This document shows positions 33,962-41,682 of a stretch of 64,000 nt of DNA, piece after piece. A program made the translations under genes and the position numbers. The notes below the pieces were generated by a model, which did not search any database, was not told where the DNA came from, and was given only the letters and a program-made list of their open reading frames with translations. The DNA comes from Terrirubrum flagellatum (lineage in GTDB: Bacteria > Pseudomonadota > Alphaproteobacteria > Rhizobiales > Beijerinckiaceae): assembly GCF_022059845.1 (NCBI RefSeq), contig NZ_CP091851.1:1240001-1304000 (forward strand). Reading direction: 5' to 3'. How positions within the stretch are numbered: position 1 is the stretch's first letter; the number at the start of each line of letters is the position of its first letter.

Positions 33962-36376
33962 TCATGTGATGACGCCGATCGCCGCGCCCATCTTCACGGT
34001 CGCGCCTTCGGTCGCAAGCACATCCGAGAGCACGCCGCTCTTCGGCGCCTCGATTTCCACCACCGCCTTGTCGGTTTCGATATCGGCGACATGCTCGCCG
34101 GCCATCACCACGTCGCCCTTGCGGCGCAGCCACTTCACCAGCTTGCCTTCGCTGACGGTGAGGTCGCCGAAGGGCATGGTGATGAGATTGTCCGCGTTTG
34201 CAGGCGGTGTCGTGGAAGAGGCTGGCAGCGCTGGCGCGGGTTTTCCCGAGGGAGTTGCCGCGTCGATGCGGCGTGGCCCTTTGACGCCCGAGGTCACGCG
34301 CGCAATGGGATCGGCGTATCCCGCGATGACCCGCTTCGCCCGCGCGACGATGGCGTCGGTCGAGACCAGCATGGCGCGCTCAAGCGACGGCGCGAAAGGA
34401 TGCGTCACAGGCGCCGTATGCAGGCGCGCGACGGGGCCGTCGAGTTCGTCGAAGCAGAGTTCGTTGATCGATTGCGCCAGTTCCGCGCCGACGCCGAACA
34501 TGGCGTAGGCCTCATCCACCACCAGCAGGCGATGGGTCTTTCTCACGCTGTCGGCGACAGCCTCCACGTCGAGCGGCTGGATCGTGCGCAGGTCGATCAC
34601 CTCGACGGAAATGCCCTCTCCGGCGAGAATATCTGCTGCTTCGAGCGCGCGCGCGACGAGTTGGCCGGCGGTCGCGATGGTGAGGTCGGTTCCCGCGCGG
34701 GCGATGCGCGCGACGCCGAAGGGAACGCAATGATCGCCATCGGGCACGAGACCCTTCGATGCGAACAGCGCCTTGGCTTCCAGCATCAGCACCGGATCGC
34801 TGGCGCGCAGCGCCGTCTTCATCAGCCCTTTGGCGTCGGCCGGCGTCGCGGGCAGGCAGACGATCAGCCCCGGCACATGCGCCCACATGGGATGATAGGT
34901 TCCGGAATGATGCGGCCCGGCCGAGCGCACGGCGCCCGCGCCGACGCGCACGACGACGGGCGCGGTCATCTGGCCGTTCGACATATAGCGCAGCTTCGCC
35001 GCCTGCAGGACGAGCTGGCTTCCAGCCTCGAACAGGAAGTCCGCGAACATCAGGTCGGCGATGCAGCGCACGCCGGTCGCCGAGGCGCCGAGCGAGGCGC
35101 CGGTGAATCCGAGTTCGGAGATCGGCGTATCGACCATGCGGTCGGGGCCGAACTCGCTCCAGAGATTTTTCGTATGCGCGAAGGTGCCGCCGCGCTCGCC
35201 CGTGCCTTCGCCGAAATAGATGATGTTTTCGTCGCGACGCATTTCCTCGGCGATCCCGTCGCGCACGGCGTCGAGCCAGCCTGTCTCGACCATGGTCGCG
35301 CCCGTTGCGGGCGGGCGCAGCGCAGCAGGCGGATTGACGGGATCGGCGAAGACATGGGCGTCGAACGTCGCGGGATCAGGTTCGGCCGAGCGTCTGGCGT
35401 AATCGATCGCAGCGGCGACGCGTTTGTCGATGTCGCTATCGATTTCGTCGAGCTCACGTCCCGTGACAATGGCGTAGTCTTCGAGGATGCGCTTTCTGAA
35501 CGTATCGACGGGATCGCGCTTCTTCCAAGCGTCGACTTCCTCCTGCGTGCGATAGCTGCCGGTGAGGGGATCGCCTTCGTGATGGCCGACGGTGCGATAG
35601 GTCTTGGATTCGATTAGAGTCGGACCTTCGCCGCGCTTGGCGCGCACGACGGCTTCCTGCGTCGCTTGCCAGACCGCAACGACATCGTTGCCGTCGACTG
35701 CAACGCCGGGAATCCCATAAGCTGCGGCGCGGGTCGCGATCTCGGGATTGAGCGTTACGGATGAGAGCGCTGTCGCCGTCGCATAGAGATTGTTCTCGCA
35801 GACGAACACCACGGGCGCCTTGCGCACGCCGGCGAAATTCAGCGACTCGTGAAAGGCGGAATGGTTCGTCGCGCCATCGCCGAAGAACGCCACCGCGACG
35901 CCATCGGTGCCGCGATGCTTGGCGCTGATCGCGGCGCCGACCGCAGACGGGATGCCGCCGCCGACGAGGCCGTTGGTTCCGAACAAGCCTGTGGCGCGAT
36001 CATAGAGATGCATCGTGCCGCCGCGTCCGCCGCAGCAGCCGTCGGCCTTGCCATAGAGTTCGGCCATCAGGATGTTCGGGTCCATGCCCTTGGCGAGCGC
36101 ATGGCCGTGGCCGCGATGGGTTGAGGTGATCCAGTCCGTCGTCTTGAGATGCGCGCAGACGCCGACGGCGGTCGCTTCCTCGCCAATATAGAGATGGAGA
36201 AAGCCGGGCGTTTCGCCCTTGCGGCAGGCGATCTGCGCGGCGAGCTCGAATTTCCGGAGCAGGACCATCTGCTCGTAGAGCGCGACCATGGCGGTGGCGC
36301 TGAGTCCCTCCGGGAGGGGAAGCCGATTCGACAGCGCCGGCTTCGCCGCGCGCTTTGCTGAAGACGCGCGGCTCAT
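33962..36376 (-). CDS. single-chain 2-oxoacid (acetoin-like) dehydrogenase: E1 alpha, E1 beta and lipoyl domain fused
   Basis: An 804-residue three-part fusion. Residues about 25-345 are an E1 alpha chain with the thiamine-diphosphate motif GDGATNHSAFHESLNFA ... ENN (about 165-195) and HRGHGHALAKG. Residues about 365-690 are an E1 beta chain (YFGEGTGERGGTF, DTPISELGFTGASLG, GAGAVRSAGPHHSGTYHPMWAHVPGL). A Pro/Ala-rich linker (about 700-732) leads to a C-terminal lipoyl domain with the lipoylated Lys in ETDKAVVEIEAPKSG (about 768). It lacks the E2 acyltransferase core and E3. It should decarboxylate a 2-oxoacid or cleave an acyloin and load the acyl group on its own lipoyl arm. It starts 2 bases after the SDR gene. 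Confidence 0.93.
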   Translation of the reverse strand: MSRASSAKRAAKPALSNRLPLPEGLSATAMVALYEQMVLLRKFELAAQIACRKGETPGFLHLYIGEEATAVGVCAHLKTTDWITSTHRGHGHALAKGMDPNILMAELYGKADGCCGGRGGTMHLYDRATGLFGTNGLVGGGIPSAVGAAISAKHRGTDGVAVAFFGDGATNHSAFHESLNFAGVRKAPVVFVCENNLYATATALSSVTLNPEIATRAAAYGIPGVAVDGNDVVAVWQATQEAVVRAKRGEGPTLIESKTYRTVGHHEGDPLTGSYRTQEEVDAWKKRDPVDTFRKRILEDYAIVTGRELDEIDSDIDKRVAAAIDYARRSAEPDPATFDAHVFADPVNPPAALRPPATGATMVETGWLDAVRDGIAEEMRRDENIIYFGEGTGERGGTFAHTKNLWSEFGPDRMVDTPISELGFTGASLGASATGVRCIADLMFADFLFEAGSQLVLQAAKLRYMSNGQMTAPVVVRVGAGAVRSAGPHHSGTYHPMWAHVPGLIVCLPATPADAKGLMKTALRASDPVLMLEAKALFASKGLVPDGDHCVPFGVARIARAGTDLTIATAGQLVARALEAADILAGEGISVEVIDLRTIQPLDVEAVADSVRKTHRLLVVDEAYAMFGVGAELAQSINELCFDELDGPVARLHTAPVTHPFAPSLERAMLVSTDAIVARAKRVIAGYADPIARVTSGVKGPRRIDAATPSGKPAPALPASSTTPPANADNLITMPFGDLTVSEGKLVKWLRRKGDVVMAGEHVADIETDKAVVEIEAPKSGVLSDVLATEGATVKMGAAIGVIT

Positions 36377-36378
36377 GA

Positions 36379-37170
36379 TCAGAAATCCCGCGCGAAGCCG
36401 GCGGTCCAGCCGCCATCGATCGGCAGGACATGGCCGGTGATGTAGGAGCTCGCCGGCGCGGCGAGGAACAGCGCGCCGTTGGCGATCTCCTCAGTCGTCG
36501 CCGGCCGCGCCAGCGGGATGTGCGACAACAGCCGCGCATGGAGATCCGTATCCTCGCTGCGGGCGTTGTGGATCCAACTCTTCCAGCCTTCCGTCGCCGT
36601 CGATCCCGGCGCGATTCCGTTGACCAATATCCCGTCCGGCGCGAGTTCGAGCGCCATGGAGCGCGTGAGATTCACTACGGCGGCTTTCGCGGCGACGTAG
36701 GAGCTTTGCAGACGCATCGGCACGAGGCCAAGCACGCTGGCGATGTTGATGATGCGGCCCGACTTCTGCGCCTTCATGTGCGGGATCACGGCGCGGCTGA
36801 CGAGGAACACGCCGGTCAGATCGATCGCGATCATCTTGTCCCAGGCTTCGACCGGGAATTCGTCGATGGTCTTGCGCTCGTCCGCCTTCACGCCGATGCC
36901 GGCATTGTTGACGAGGATGTCGATGCGCCGGGTTTCGCGCGCCGCAGCGGCGATCACGGATTCGATCCCAGCGCGGTCCGTCACGTCGAGCGAATAGGAG
37001 AGGCAGCCACCGCGCGGCGCGGCTTCCGCGGCGGCTTTTGCGCCGGCTCCGTCGCGATCGGTGTAGATCACGCGCGCGCCGTTCGCGGCGAGCGCATCGG
37101 CGATCGCCCGGCCGATGCCCTGCGCAGCCCCGGTGACGAGCGCGACCGCCCCTTCGAGATCGACCTTCAT
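36379..37170 (-). CDS. short-chain dehydrogenase/reductase (SDR)
   Basis: A 263-residue classical SDR: TGAAQGIG (about residues 14-21), LDVTDR, NNAGIG (about 91-96), catalytic Ser in IASVLG and YVAAK (about Y158, K162), then the C-terminal ITGHVLPIDGGW. An Asp at the end of strand 2 (VIYTDRDG) points to NAD(H) preference. It oxidises or reduces an alcohol/ketone; acetoin-type, sugar-acid or hydroxyacid substrates are all possible. First gene of a five-gene minus-strand operon, with a perfect palindromic operator 48 bases upstream of its ATG. Confidence 0.93.
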   Translation of the reverse strand: MKVDLEGAVALVTGAAQGIGRAIADALAANGARVIYTDRDGAGAKAAAEAAPRGGCLSYSLDVTDRAGIESVIAAAARETRRIDILVNNAGIGVKADERKTIDEFPVEAWDKMIAIDLTGVFLVSRAVIPHMKAQKSGRIINIASVLGLVPMRLQSSYVAAKAAVVNLTRSMALELAPDGILVNGIAPGSTATEGWKSWIHNARSEDTDLHARLLSHIPLARPATTEEIANGALFLAAPASSYITGHVLPIDGGWTAGFARDF

Positions 37171-37217
37171 GTTCCGGCGTTTCCCGATGCGCGCATCATT
37201 CGTGCGAGGCGCGCTTT

Positions 37218-37255
37218 ATCTTGTTATAACAAGATGGGAGGCGCCGTTGAGTCAA
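37218..37255 (-). promoter_or_regulatory. 18-bp perfect palindrome (GntR operator) overlapping the SDR-operon promoter
   Basis: ATCTTGTTATAACAAGAT (37218-37235) is a perfect 18-bp palindrome in the 81-base gap between the GntR gene and the SDR gene. On the minus strand a TTGACT -35 (37255-37250) is followed after 17 bases by the palindrome, which therefore covers the -10 region. Size and symmetry fit a GntR dimer site. Confidence 0.75.
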
Positions 37256-38001
37256 GGCTTTTGTTTCAATGCGGCGACGCTTGTGGAGAAGCGGGCGTCA
37301 GGTCCACAGCGCCTGGAATAGGCGACCTCCGTCGGTTTTCCTCCGTCAGCGCTGTAGAAAAGCTGCGTCACCAGCAGCGGCTCGCCCTTCCTGCATTTCA
37401 GGAGGGCGACATCGTCGTCGCCGGCGAGTTCGGGCCAGACGGTGATCCTGACATCATCGGGATAGAGCCCGAGTTCTCGCGCGAGAACGCGGAAGACGAC
37501 CACATCGTTGAAATTCTCTTCGCGCAGCTTCGCGCCGATCTCAGGCGGGAAATAGATGATCGAGCGAAGGAACGGGGCGCCGGCGCGCACCAGCACGCCG
37601 CGCAGGCAGTTAAGACGCGTCAGCGATGGAAGCCCGAGAAGCTCGGCGTCCTCCGGCGAGGTCTCCTGTTTCCACGAGATCAGTTGAAAGGACGCGTCAG
37701 CGACCTGCGCGATGATGTCGTCGATCGATTTCACCACCCAGGGCCGTCGCTGCTGCGGGGCCGTGGCGACGACGGTCGTGCGCCGCGCGGCCGCCTTACG
37801 GATGTAGCCTTCTGATTCCAGCAGCCGCAGCGCGTGCCGCACGGTGATCCGGCTGGCGGAATAGGCGGCGGAGATTTCGGCTTCCGACAGGAAGCTGGCG
37901 CTCACAGGCCATTCGCCAGCGCCAAGCCGCTGGCGGAGATTGTCGAAGATCGATTGATAGAGCGGCGTGTCGCGTCGGGTGTTTGACGTGGCTTCTGGCA
38001 T
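37252..38001 (-). CDS. GntR family regulator, HutC/UTRA type
   Basis: A 249-residue regulator. The winged helix (residues about 12-80) reads TPLYQSIFDNLRQRLGAGEWPV ... LSEAEISAAYSASRITVRHALRLLESEGYIRKA. The C-terminal UTRA ligand domain (about 95-240) contains LNCLRGVLVRAGAPFLRSIIYFPPE and EPLLVTQLFYSADGGKPTEVAYSRR. Such proteins usually repress a linked operon until a pathway metabolite binds. It is immediately upstream of the SDR operon on the same strand; the palindrome at 37218-37235 is the likely target. An imperfect half-site (ATAACAATGAT, about 38095-38105) lies in its own upstream region. Confidence 0.92.
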   Translation of the reverse strand: MPEATSNTRRDTPLYQSIFDNLRQRLGAGEWPVSASFLSEAEISAAYSASRITVRHALRLLESEGYIRKAAARRTTVVATAPQQRRPWVVKSIDDIIAQVADASFQLISWKQETSPEDAELLGLPSLTRLNCLRGVLVRAGAPFLRSIIYFPPEIGAKLREENFNDVVVFRVLARELGLYPDDVRITVWPELAGDDDVALLKCRKGEPLLVTQLFYSADGGKPTEVAYSRRCGPDARFSTSVAALKQKP

Positions 38002-38236
38002 GGCGATGACTTCACGGTGCGGCAGTCAACGCCGCCGGCCGGCGGTTGGCAATCGCGAAGGCTGTTTTTGCCGGTTTCCGGCGCCAGATACGCAATAACA
38101 ATGATATCGGGGATAAAGCGCCGGCACGCGGCCAGTTTAACGCGATCGAAACAGGCTCTCATTGCAACGCAATCTGGCGCGTTCAGTGAGAATCGCGCGC
38201 GTCGCCGACATCGGCCTGGAAACGATCTTTCAACAG
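38002..38236. other. upstream region of the GntR gene
   Basis: Promoter region of the regulator. Contains a GCCGCCGGCCGGCGG inverted repeat (about 38030-38045) and the operator-like half-site ATAACAATGAT at about 38095. No gene seen. Confidence 0.35.
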
Positions 38237-38265
38237 GGCGCGCCGCGGATGGACCGCGGCGCGCC
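38237..38265 (-). terminator. terminator hairpin after the M20 amidohydrolase gene
   Basis: GGCGCGCCGCGG (38237-38248), loop ATGGA, CCGCGGCGCGCC (38254-38265): a perfect 12-bp stem 8 bases after the stop codon. The minus-strand sequence beyond it (CTGTTGAAAGATCGTTTCC) is only moderately T-rich. Confidence 0.7.
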
Positions 38266-38272
38266 GGCTTCG

Positions 38273-39691
38273 TCAGCCGGTCGACATGTTCAGCGGCGGA
38301 TTGATGTTCGCCGGGATCGGGCAGACATAGGGCGTCGCCTTGGTGCGCTTGTCGAGATCGGCCTTGGCGGCGGCGAGCAGGGCCGGATCCTGCAGCACCT
38401 TGGCGCCGGTCGTCGCCATCGCTTTCGCGACCTGCACCATCGCTTTGTGCGCAGCCGGCGATTTGCCCTGCGCGACGATCTGCCAGCTATGGCCTGGCGT
38501 GCCGATCGCGACCGTCGGCGCATGCGCCTGCACGGTCGGCACGACCCAGCTCACATCGCCGACATCGGTCGAACCGATCATGGGATTGCGCTTGGTGTCG
38601 AGCGGCACCGTGAAGTCCGCGAGCGGCGCGTCCGTCTGCTGGACGCCGGCGGCGCGATAAGGCGCCGCCAGATCCTGCGGCGACAAGGTCGCGCGGATGT
38701 CGCGGGCGAAGGCGCGGTCTGTGTCATCGAAATGCGGCGGGCCGAGATCCTCCATCACGGTCTGCAGCGTCTCTTCGAGCGGCGTGTTGGGGAGAAGATC
38801 GGAGACGGCGCTGATGATGCGCATCTCCATCTTCGTCTCCGTCATCATCGCCGCGCCTTCTGCGACCTTGCGCACGCGCTCGACGAGTTCGAGCATGCCG
38901 GGCAGGTCGCGCGCGCGGATGGAGTAGCGCACGCGCGCAAAGGCCTGCACCACGTTCGGCGCGATGCCGCCGGTGTCGAGCAGCGCGTAATGCACGCGCG
39001 CGTCGCTCGGCATGTGCTCGCGCATATAGTTCACGCCGACGCTCATCAGCTCGACGGCGTCAAGCGCGCTGCGGCCGAGATGCGGAGAGGCGGCAGCGTG
39101 CGAAGCGCGGCCGGTGAAGATGAAGTCGGCGCGGGTGTTCGCGAGCGACAGGGCCGGCGACACTTCCCAGAAGCTGTTGGGGTGCCAGGTGATGGCGACG
39201 TCCGTATCCTTGAAGGCGCCGGCGCGCACCATGAAGGCTTTCGCCGCGCCGCCTTCTTCAGCCGGGCAGCCATAGTAGCGGACGCGGCCCGGAATCTTGT
39301 TTTCCGCGAGCCAGTTCTTCATCGCGGTGGCGGCGAGAAGCGCCGCCGAGCCAAGCAGATTGTGACCGCAGCCATGCCCATGACCGTTCGCTTCGATCGG
39401 CTTATGGACGGCGACGCCGGCTTCCTGGCTGAGGCCCGGGAGCGCGTCATACTCGCCGAGGAACGCGATCACGGGACCGCCTTCGCCGGCCTCGCCGATC
39501 ACCGCGGTCGGAATACCCGCGACATTCTCGGTGACCTTGAAGCCCTGATGATGAAGCTCGGCGATGTGCTCGGCCACCGACTTCTTCTCGGTATAGCAGA
39601 CTTCGGGCATGCCCCAGACGCGATCGCTGAGCGCGATCAGCCGGTCTTTGGCGGCGTCGACATGGCGCCAAAGGTCGCTTCTGTTATCCAT
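38273..39691 (-). CDS. M20 family amidohydrolase (AbgB-like)
   Basis: A 472-residue metal-dependent amidohydrolase of the M20D group, most like p-aminobenzoyl-glutamate hydrolase subunit B and indole-acetyl-amino-acid hydrolases. Metal-binding motifs: FLGEYDALPGL, NGHGHGCGHNLLGSAALLAA, CPAEEGGAAKAFMV (catalytic Glu-Glu) and ITWHPNS; a dimerisation domain lies between about residues 190 and 320; STDVGDVSWVVPT and TPGHSWQIVAQGKSPAAHKAMV complete the site. AGAGGA precedes the ATG at 39691. It cleaves an amide bond in an N-acyl amino acid or related compound. It is upstream of and on the same strand as the GntR block, ending in its own terminator. Confidence 0.9.
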   Translation of the reverse strand: MDNRSDLWRHVDAAKDRLIALSDRVWGMPEVCYTEKKSVAEHIAELHHQGFKVTENVAGIPTAVIGEAGEGGPVIAFLGEYDALPGLSQEAGVAVHKPIEANGHGHGCGHNLLGSAALLAATAMKNWLAENKIPGRVRYYGCPAEEGGAAKAFMVRAGAFKDTDVAITWHPNSFWEVSPALSLANTRADFIFTGRASHAAASPHLGRSALDAVELMSVGVNYMREHMPSDARVHYALLDTGGIAPNVVQAFARVRYSIRARDLPGMLELVERVRKVAEGAAMMTETKMEMRIISAVSDLLPNTPLEETLQTVMEDLGPPHFDDTDRAFARDIRATLSPQDLAAPYRAAGVQQTDAPLADFTVPLDTKRNPMIGSTDVGDVSWVVPTVQAHAPTVAIGTPGHSWQIVAQGKSPAAHKAMVQVAKAMATTGAKVLQDPALLAAAKADLDKRTKATPYVCPIPANINPPLNMSTG

Positions 39692-39830
39692 GATGTCCTC
39701 TTTTCGCCCGGCACGTTCGGGGCGGCGCATTCCATCAATCCGGATCGATCAAGTCCAGCGCGAAGAGGCGTTCAAAAAAGCAGATCAGCCGCGTCGCCAA
39801 AGCGCAGGCCGAGGTTTTGTTGCAGAAACA

Positions 39831-39857
39831 GAAACGCGGCCGTGAAGGCCGCGTTTC
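39831..39857 (-). terminator. terminator of the DUF1127 gene
   Basis: GAAACGCGGCC (39831-39841), loop GTGAA, GGCCGCGTTTC (39847-39857). A perfect 11-bp stem, followed on the minus strand by TGTTTCTGCAACAAAACC. A second perfect 8-bp stem, GGCGCCGG / CCGGCGCC, lies between it and the gene at 39869-39887. Confidence 0.75.
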
Positions 39858-39898
39858 CGGAAGAGTCTGGCGCCGGAATCCGGCGCCGAAAGACGCGC

Positions 39899-40057
39899 TC
39901 AGGCGGCGCGCGCGTTGCGCCAGGCGATCGCCTTGATGTTGGCGCGGTCGATTCCGACGTCGGCGAGCGCGCGGTCGGAGAGTTCGGCCAGCTCGCGCAG
40001 ATAGCGGCGATAGGTGGCCCATTCGTTGATGCGGCGGATGATGGTCGCGAGGAGCAT
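39899..40057 (-). CDS. DUF1127 domain protein
   Basis: A 52-residue protein beginning MLLATIIRRINEWATYRRY and continuing LRELAELSDRALADVGIDRANIKAIAWRNARAA. The pattern of a Tyr/Arg-rich helix, then LxxLxDxxLxDIGIxR, is the DUF1127 signature. In rhizobia, Brucella and Rhodobacter such small arginine-rich proteins are linked to RNA binding, phosphate or oxidative-stress physiology and symbiosis. It is short but unmistakable, has its own terminator and is monocistronic. Confidence 0.9.
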   Translation of the reverse strand: MLLATIIRRINEWATYRRYLRELAELSDRALADVGIDRANIKAIAWRNARAA

Positions 40058-40549
40058 GAGTTGGAGGTCCGTTGTTCTTGGCCGCGTCGCCGCGGCGAAT
40101 GTTGCGTTGCACCCAAGTCATGCGCTCCAAGCGGCTGGATTGCAAGATACCTGACGATGCGCGCGTCTGCCGCATGAGTGATTGGTGAAAATTTTACGAA
40201 TCCAACCTTGAGGCGCCGATTCCGCCGATCTGCCCGTTTTGGGGCATATGGAGATCATGCCTGCTGTGCAGGCAGGCAGACCGCCCGCCTGCTACGCGAT
40301 CAAGGTCGTCCGAGGCGGCGGCGGAGCCTGTCGCTCCTTGTCTCCAGGGCGCTGCGACCTTTGCGCGCATGCGGCTTTTCGGGGCCGCGCGGAGGGCTTG
40401 CGCGGCCGCCTTGGGCCGCCCATACCGCTGCCGGACCGCCCCGCGTCCGCCACTCACGGCGTCTCCAGGCGATTCGCTCCGCCGGCCGCCCGAGCTGTCG
40501 CGGGCGTGTTGCTCCGGCGGTTCACAACATCTTTGACGGGCGAGTTTTC
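40058..40549. other. gene-free interval
   Basis: About 490 bases between DUF1127 and a small plus-strand gene. An AT-rich patch at 40180-40200 (GGTGAAAATTTTACG) probably holds a promoter for one of them. A GCCTGCTGTGCAGGC inverted repeat lies at about 40257. Open frames across 40200-40550 are compositionally driven and have no recognisable product. Confidence 0.4.
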
Positions 40550-40780
40550 ATGGGCACGCGCAAGAAATCGAAGCCGCTCGAGCGGGGCTTTGTGCTGTAT
40601 GACGTTCTTTATGAGGACGGCACCCGCGCTTCCAACCGGCGCGTGGCGATCGAGATCGTCAACAGCCTCGAGGGCGAGAAGGCCGTGCGCGCCGCGATCG
40701 AGGAACAGGACGCTGAAATCGCGGAGAAGTCGGGCCGGCCGCGCGGACCGATCGACAAGGTGATGCGCTCGAAGGGTTGA
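40550..40780 (+). CDS. small conserved hypothetical protein
   Basis: A 76-residue basic protein: MGTRKKSKPLERGFVLYDVLYEDGTRASNRRV, then IEIVNSLEGEKAVRAAIEEQDAEIAEKSGRPRGPIDKVMRSKG. The even codon use, the charged helical second half and the basic tail look genuine. I recall similar short proteins in this order, without function. The ATG at 40550 is the first in frame after non-coding sequence; the frame is open further upstream only by composition. The ribosome binding site is weak (GACGGGCGAG). Confidence 0.6.
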   Translation: MGTRKKSKPLERGFVLYDVLYEDGTRASNRRVAIEIVNSLEGEKAVRAAIEEQDAEIAEKSGRPRGPIDKVMRSKG

Positions 40781-40930
40781 GGGGAGCGTCTCTCACGGCA
40801 AGCGAAGGCGCCGCGAATAAATATTGACGAAAATAGTCCTGAATCCCGTGACGCCGAATTGTGGCCTCTTTGCACTAGGACCGGGGCGGGAAGGGGGCTA
40901 GGCTTGAGTCGCTATTAAGTGGGCTGACTC

Positions 40931-41629
40931 ATGAGATTTTTCCGGACATTGGCTGTCGCAGCTCTGGCGTTCACGGGTTTCGCGGCGCAGGCCGCCGATC
41001 TTCCCGCGCGCGTCGCGCCGATGCCGCCTCTCCCCATGCCTTACAACTGGACCGGCTTCTATGTCGGCGCGCAGGGCGGCTATGGCTGGTCGGACACGAG
41101 CTACGCCTTCACGGCGACTGCAACTGGCGCCTCGCATTCCGGAGATGGTTGGTTCGTCGGCGGCCGCGTCGGTTACAACTATCAGTTCGTCAACAATCTC
41201 GTTCTTGGCGTCGAAGGCGAAGCGAACTGGAGCGACATCGACGGCTCGACGAGCTGTCCCGGCGCCGGATTCACATGCGGCCACAAGGTGAGATGGTTTG
41301 GTTCGGTCAATGGCCGGCTTGGTTACGCTATCGATCGCCTGCTGCTCGTCGCCGATGGCGGCGTCGCTTTCGCTGACATGCGTTATCGCTCGACAGCGAC
41401 GGCGACGGGCGTGCTTTTCGGCACGGGCTATTCCGAGACCTTTGTCGGCTGGACGATCGGCGGCGGCGCGGAATATGCGCTTACGAACAATCTGATCGTG
41501 TCGCTCAACTATAAATATTATGATTTCCGCTCGAAGACTGCGCCCATTGGCGCGGTGAGCAGCATCAGCCCGGGCAAATTCAATCCGACCATGCATACGG
41601 TGCGCGTCGGCCTCGCCTATAAATTTTAG
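40931..41629 (+). CDS. outer membrane beta-barrel protein (Omp25/Omp31 type)
   Basis: A 232-residue porin-like protein. Signal peptide about residues 1-22 (FAAQAA-DL), then YNWTGFYVGAQGGYGWSD, the standard opening of the rhizobial Omp25/31 (opacity-like) family, alternating beta strands, VGYNYQFVNNLVLGVEGEANWSDI, GRLGYAIDRLLLVADGGVAFADM, and a C-terminal strand ending in Phe (VRVGLAYKF), the outer-membrane insertion signal. An eight-stranded barrel is expected. Single gene; a TTGACG at 40824 may be part of its promoter. Confidence 0.93.
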   Translation: MRFFRTLAVAALAFTGFAAQAADLPARVAPMPPLPMPYNWTGFYVGAQGGYGWSDTSYAFTATATGASHSGDGWFVGGRVGYNYQFVNNLVLGVEGEANWSDIDGSTSCPGAGFTCGHKVRWFGSVNGRLGYAIDRLLLVADGGVAFADMRYRSTATATGVLFGTGYSETFVGWTIGGGAEYALTNNLIVSLNYKYYDFRSKTAPIGAVSSISPGKFNPTMHTVRVGLAYKF

Positions 41630-41682
41630 CTTCGGGCGCTTACTGACGTCCCGCGGCTCGCAATTTCGTTGAGGAGATTTCG

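Noticed and set aside
33263-35617. A 784-codon plus-strand frame opposite the permease and dehydrogenase fusion
   Set aside because: Arg/His/Asp-rich shadow of real genes with no domain; ordinary for high-GC DNA.
36430-37815. A 461-codon plus-strand frame opposite the SDR and GntR genes
   Set aside because: Antisense shadow, and it would run across the operator palindrome.
38162-40177. A 671-codon plus-strand frame opposite the M20 amidohydrolase and DUF1127 genes
   Set aside because: Same reason; the opposite strand has clear catalytic motifs.
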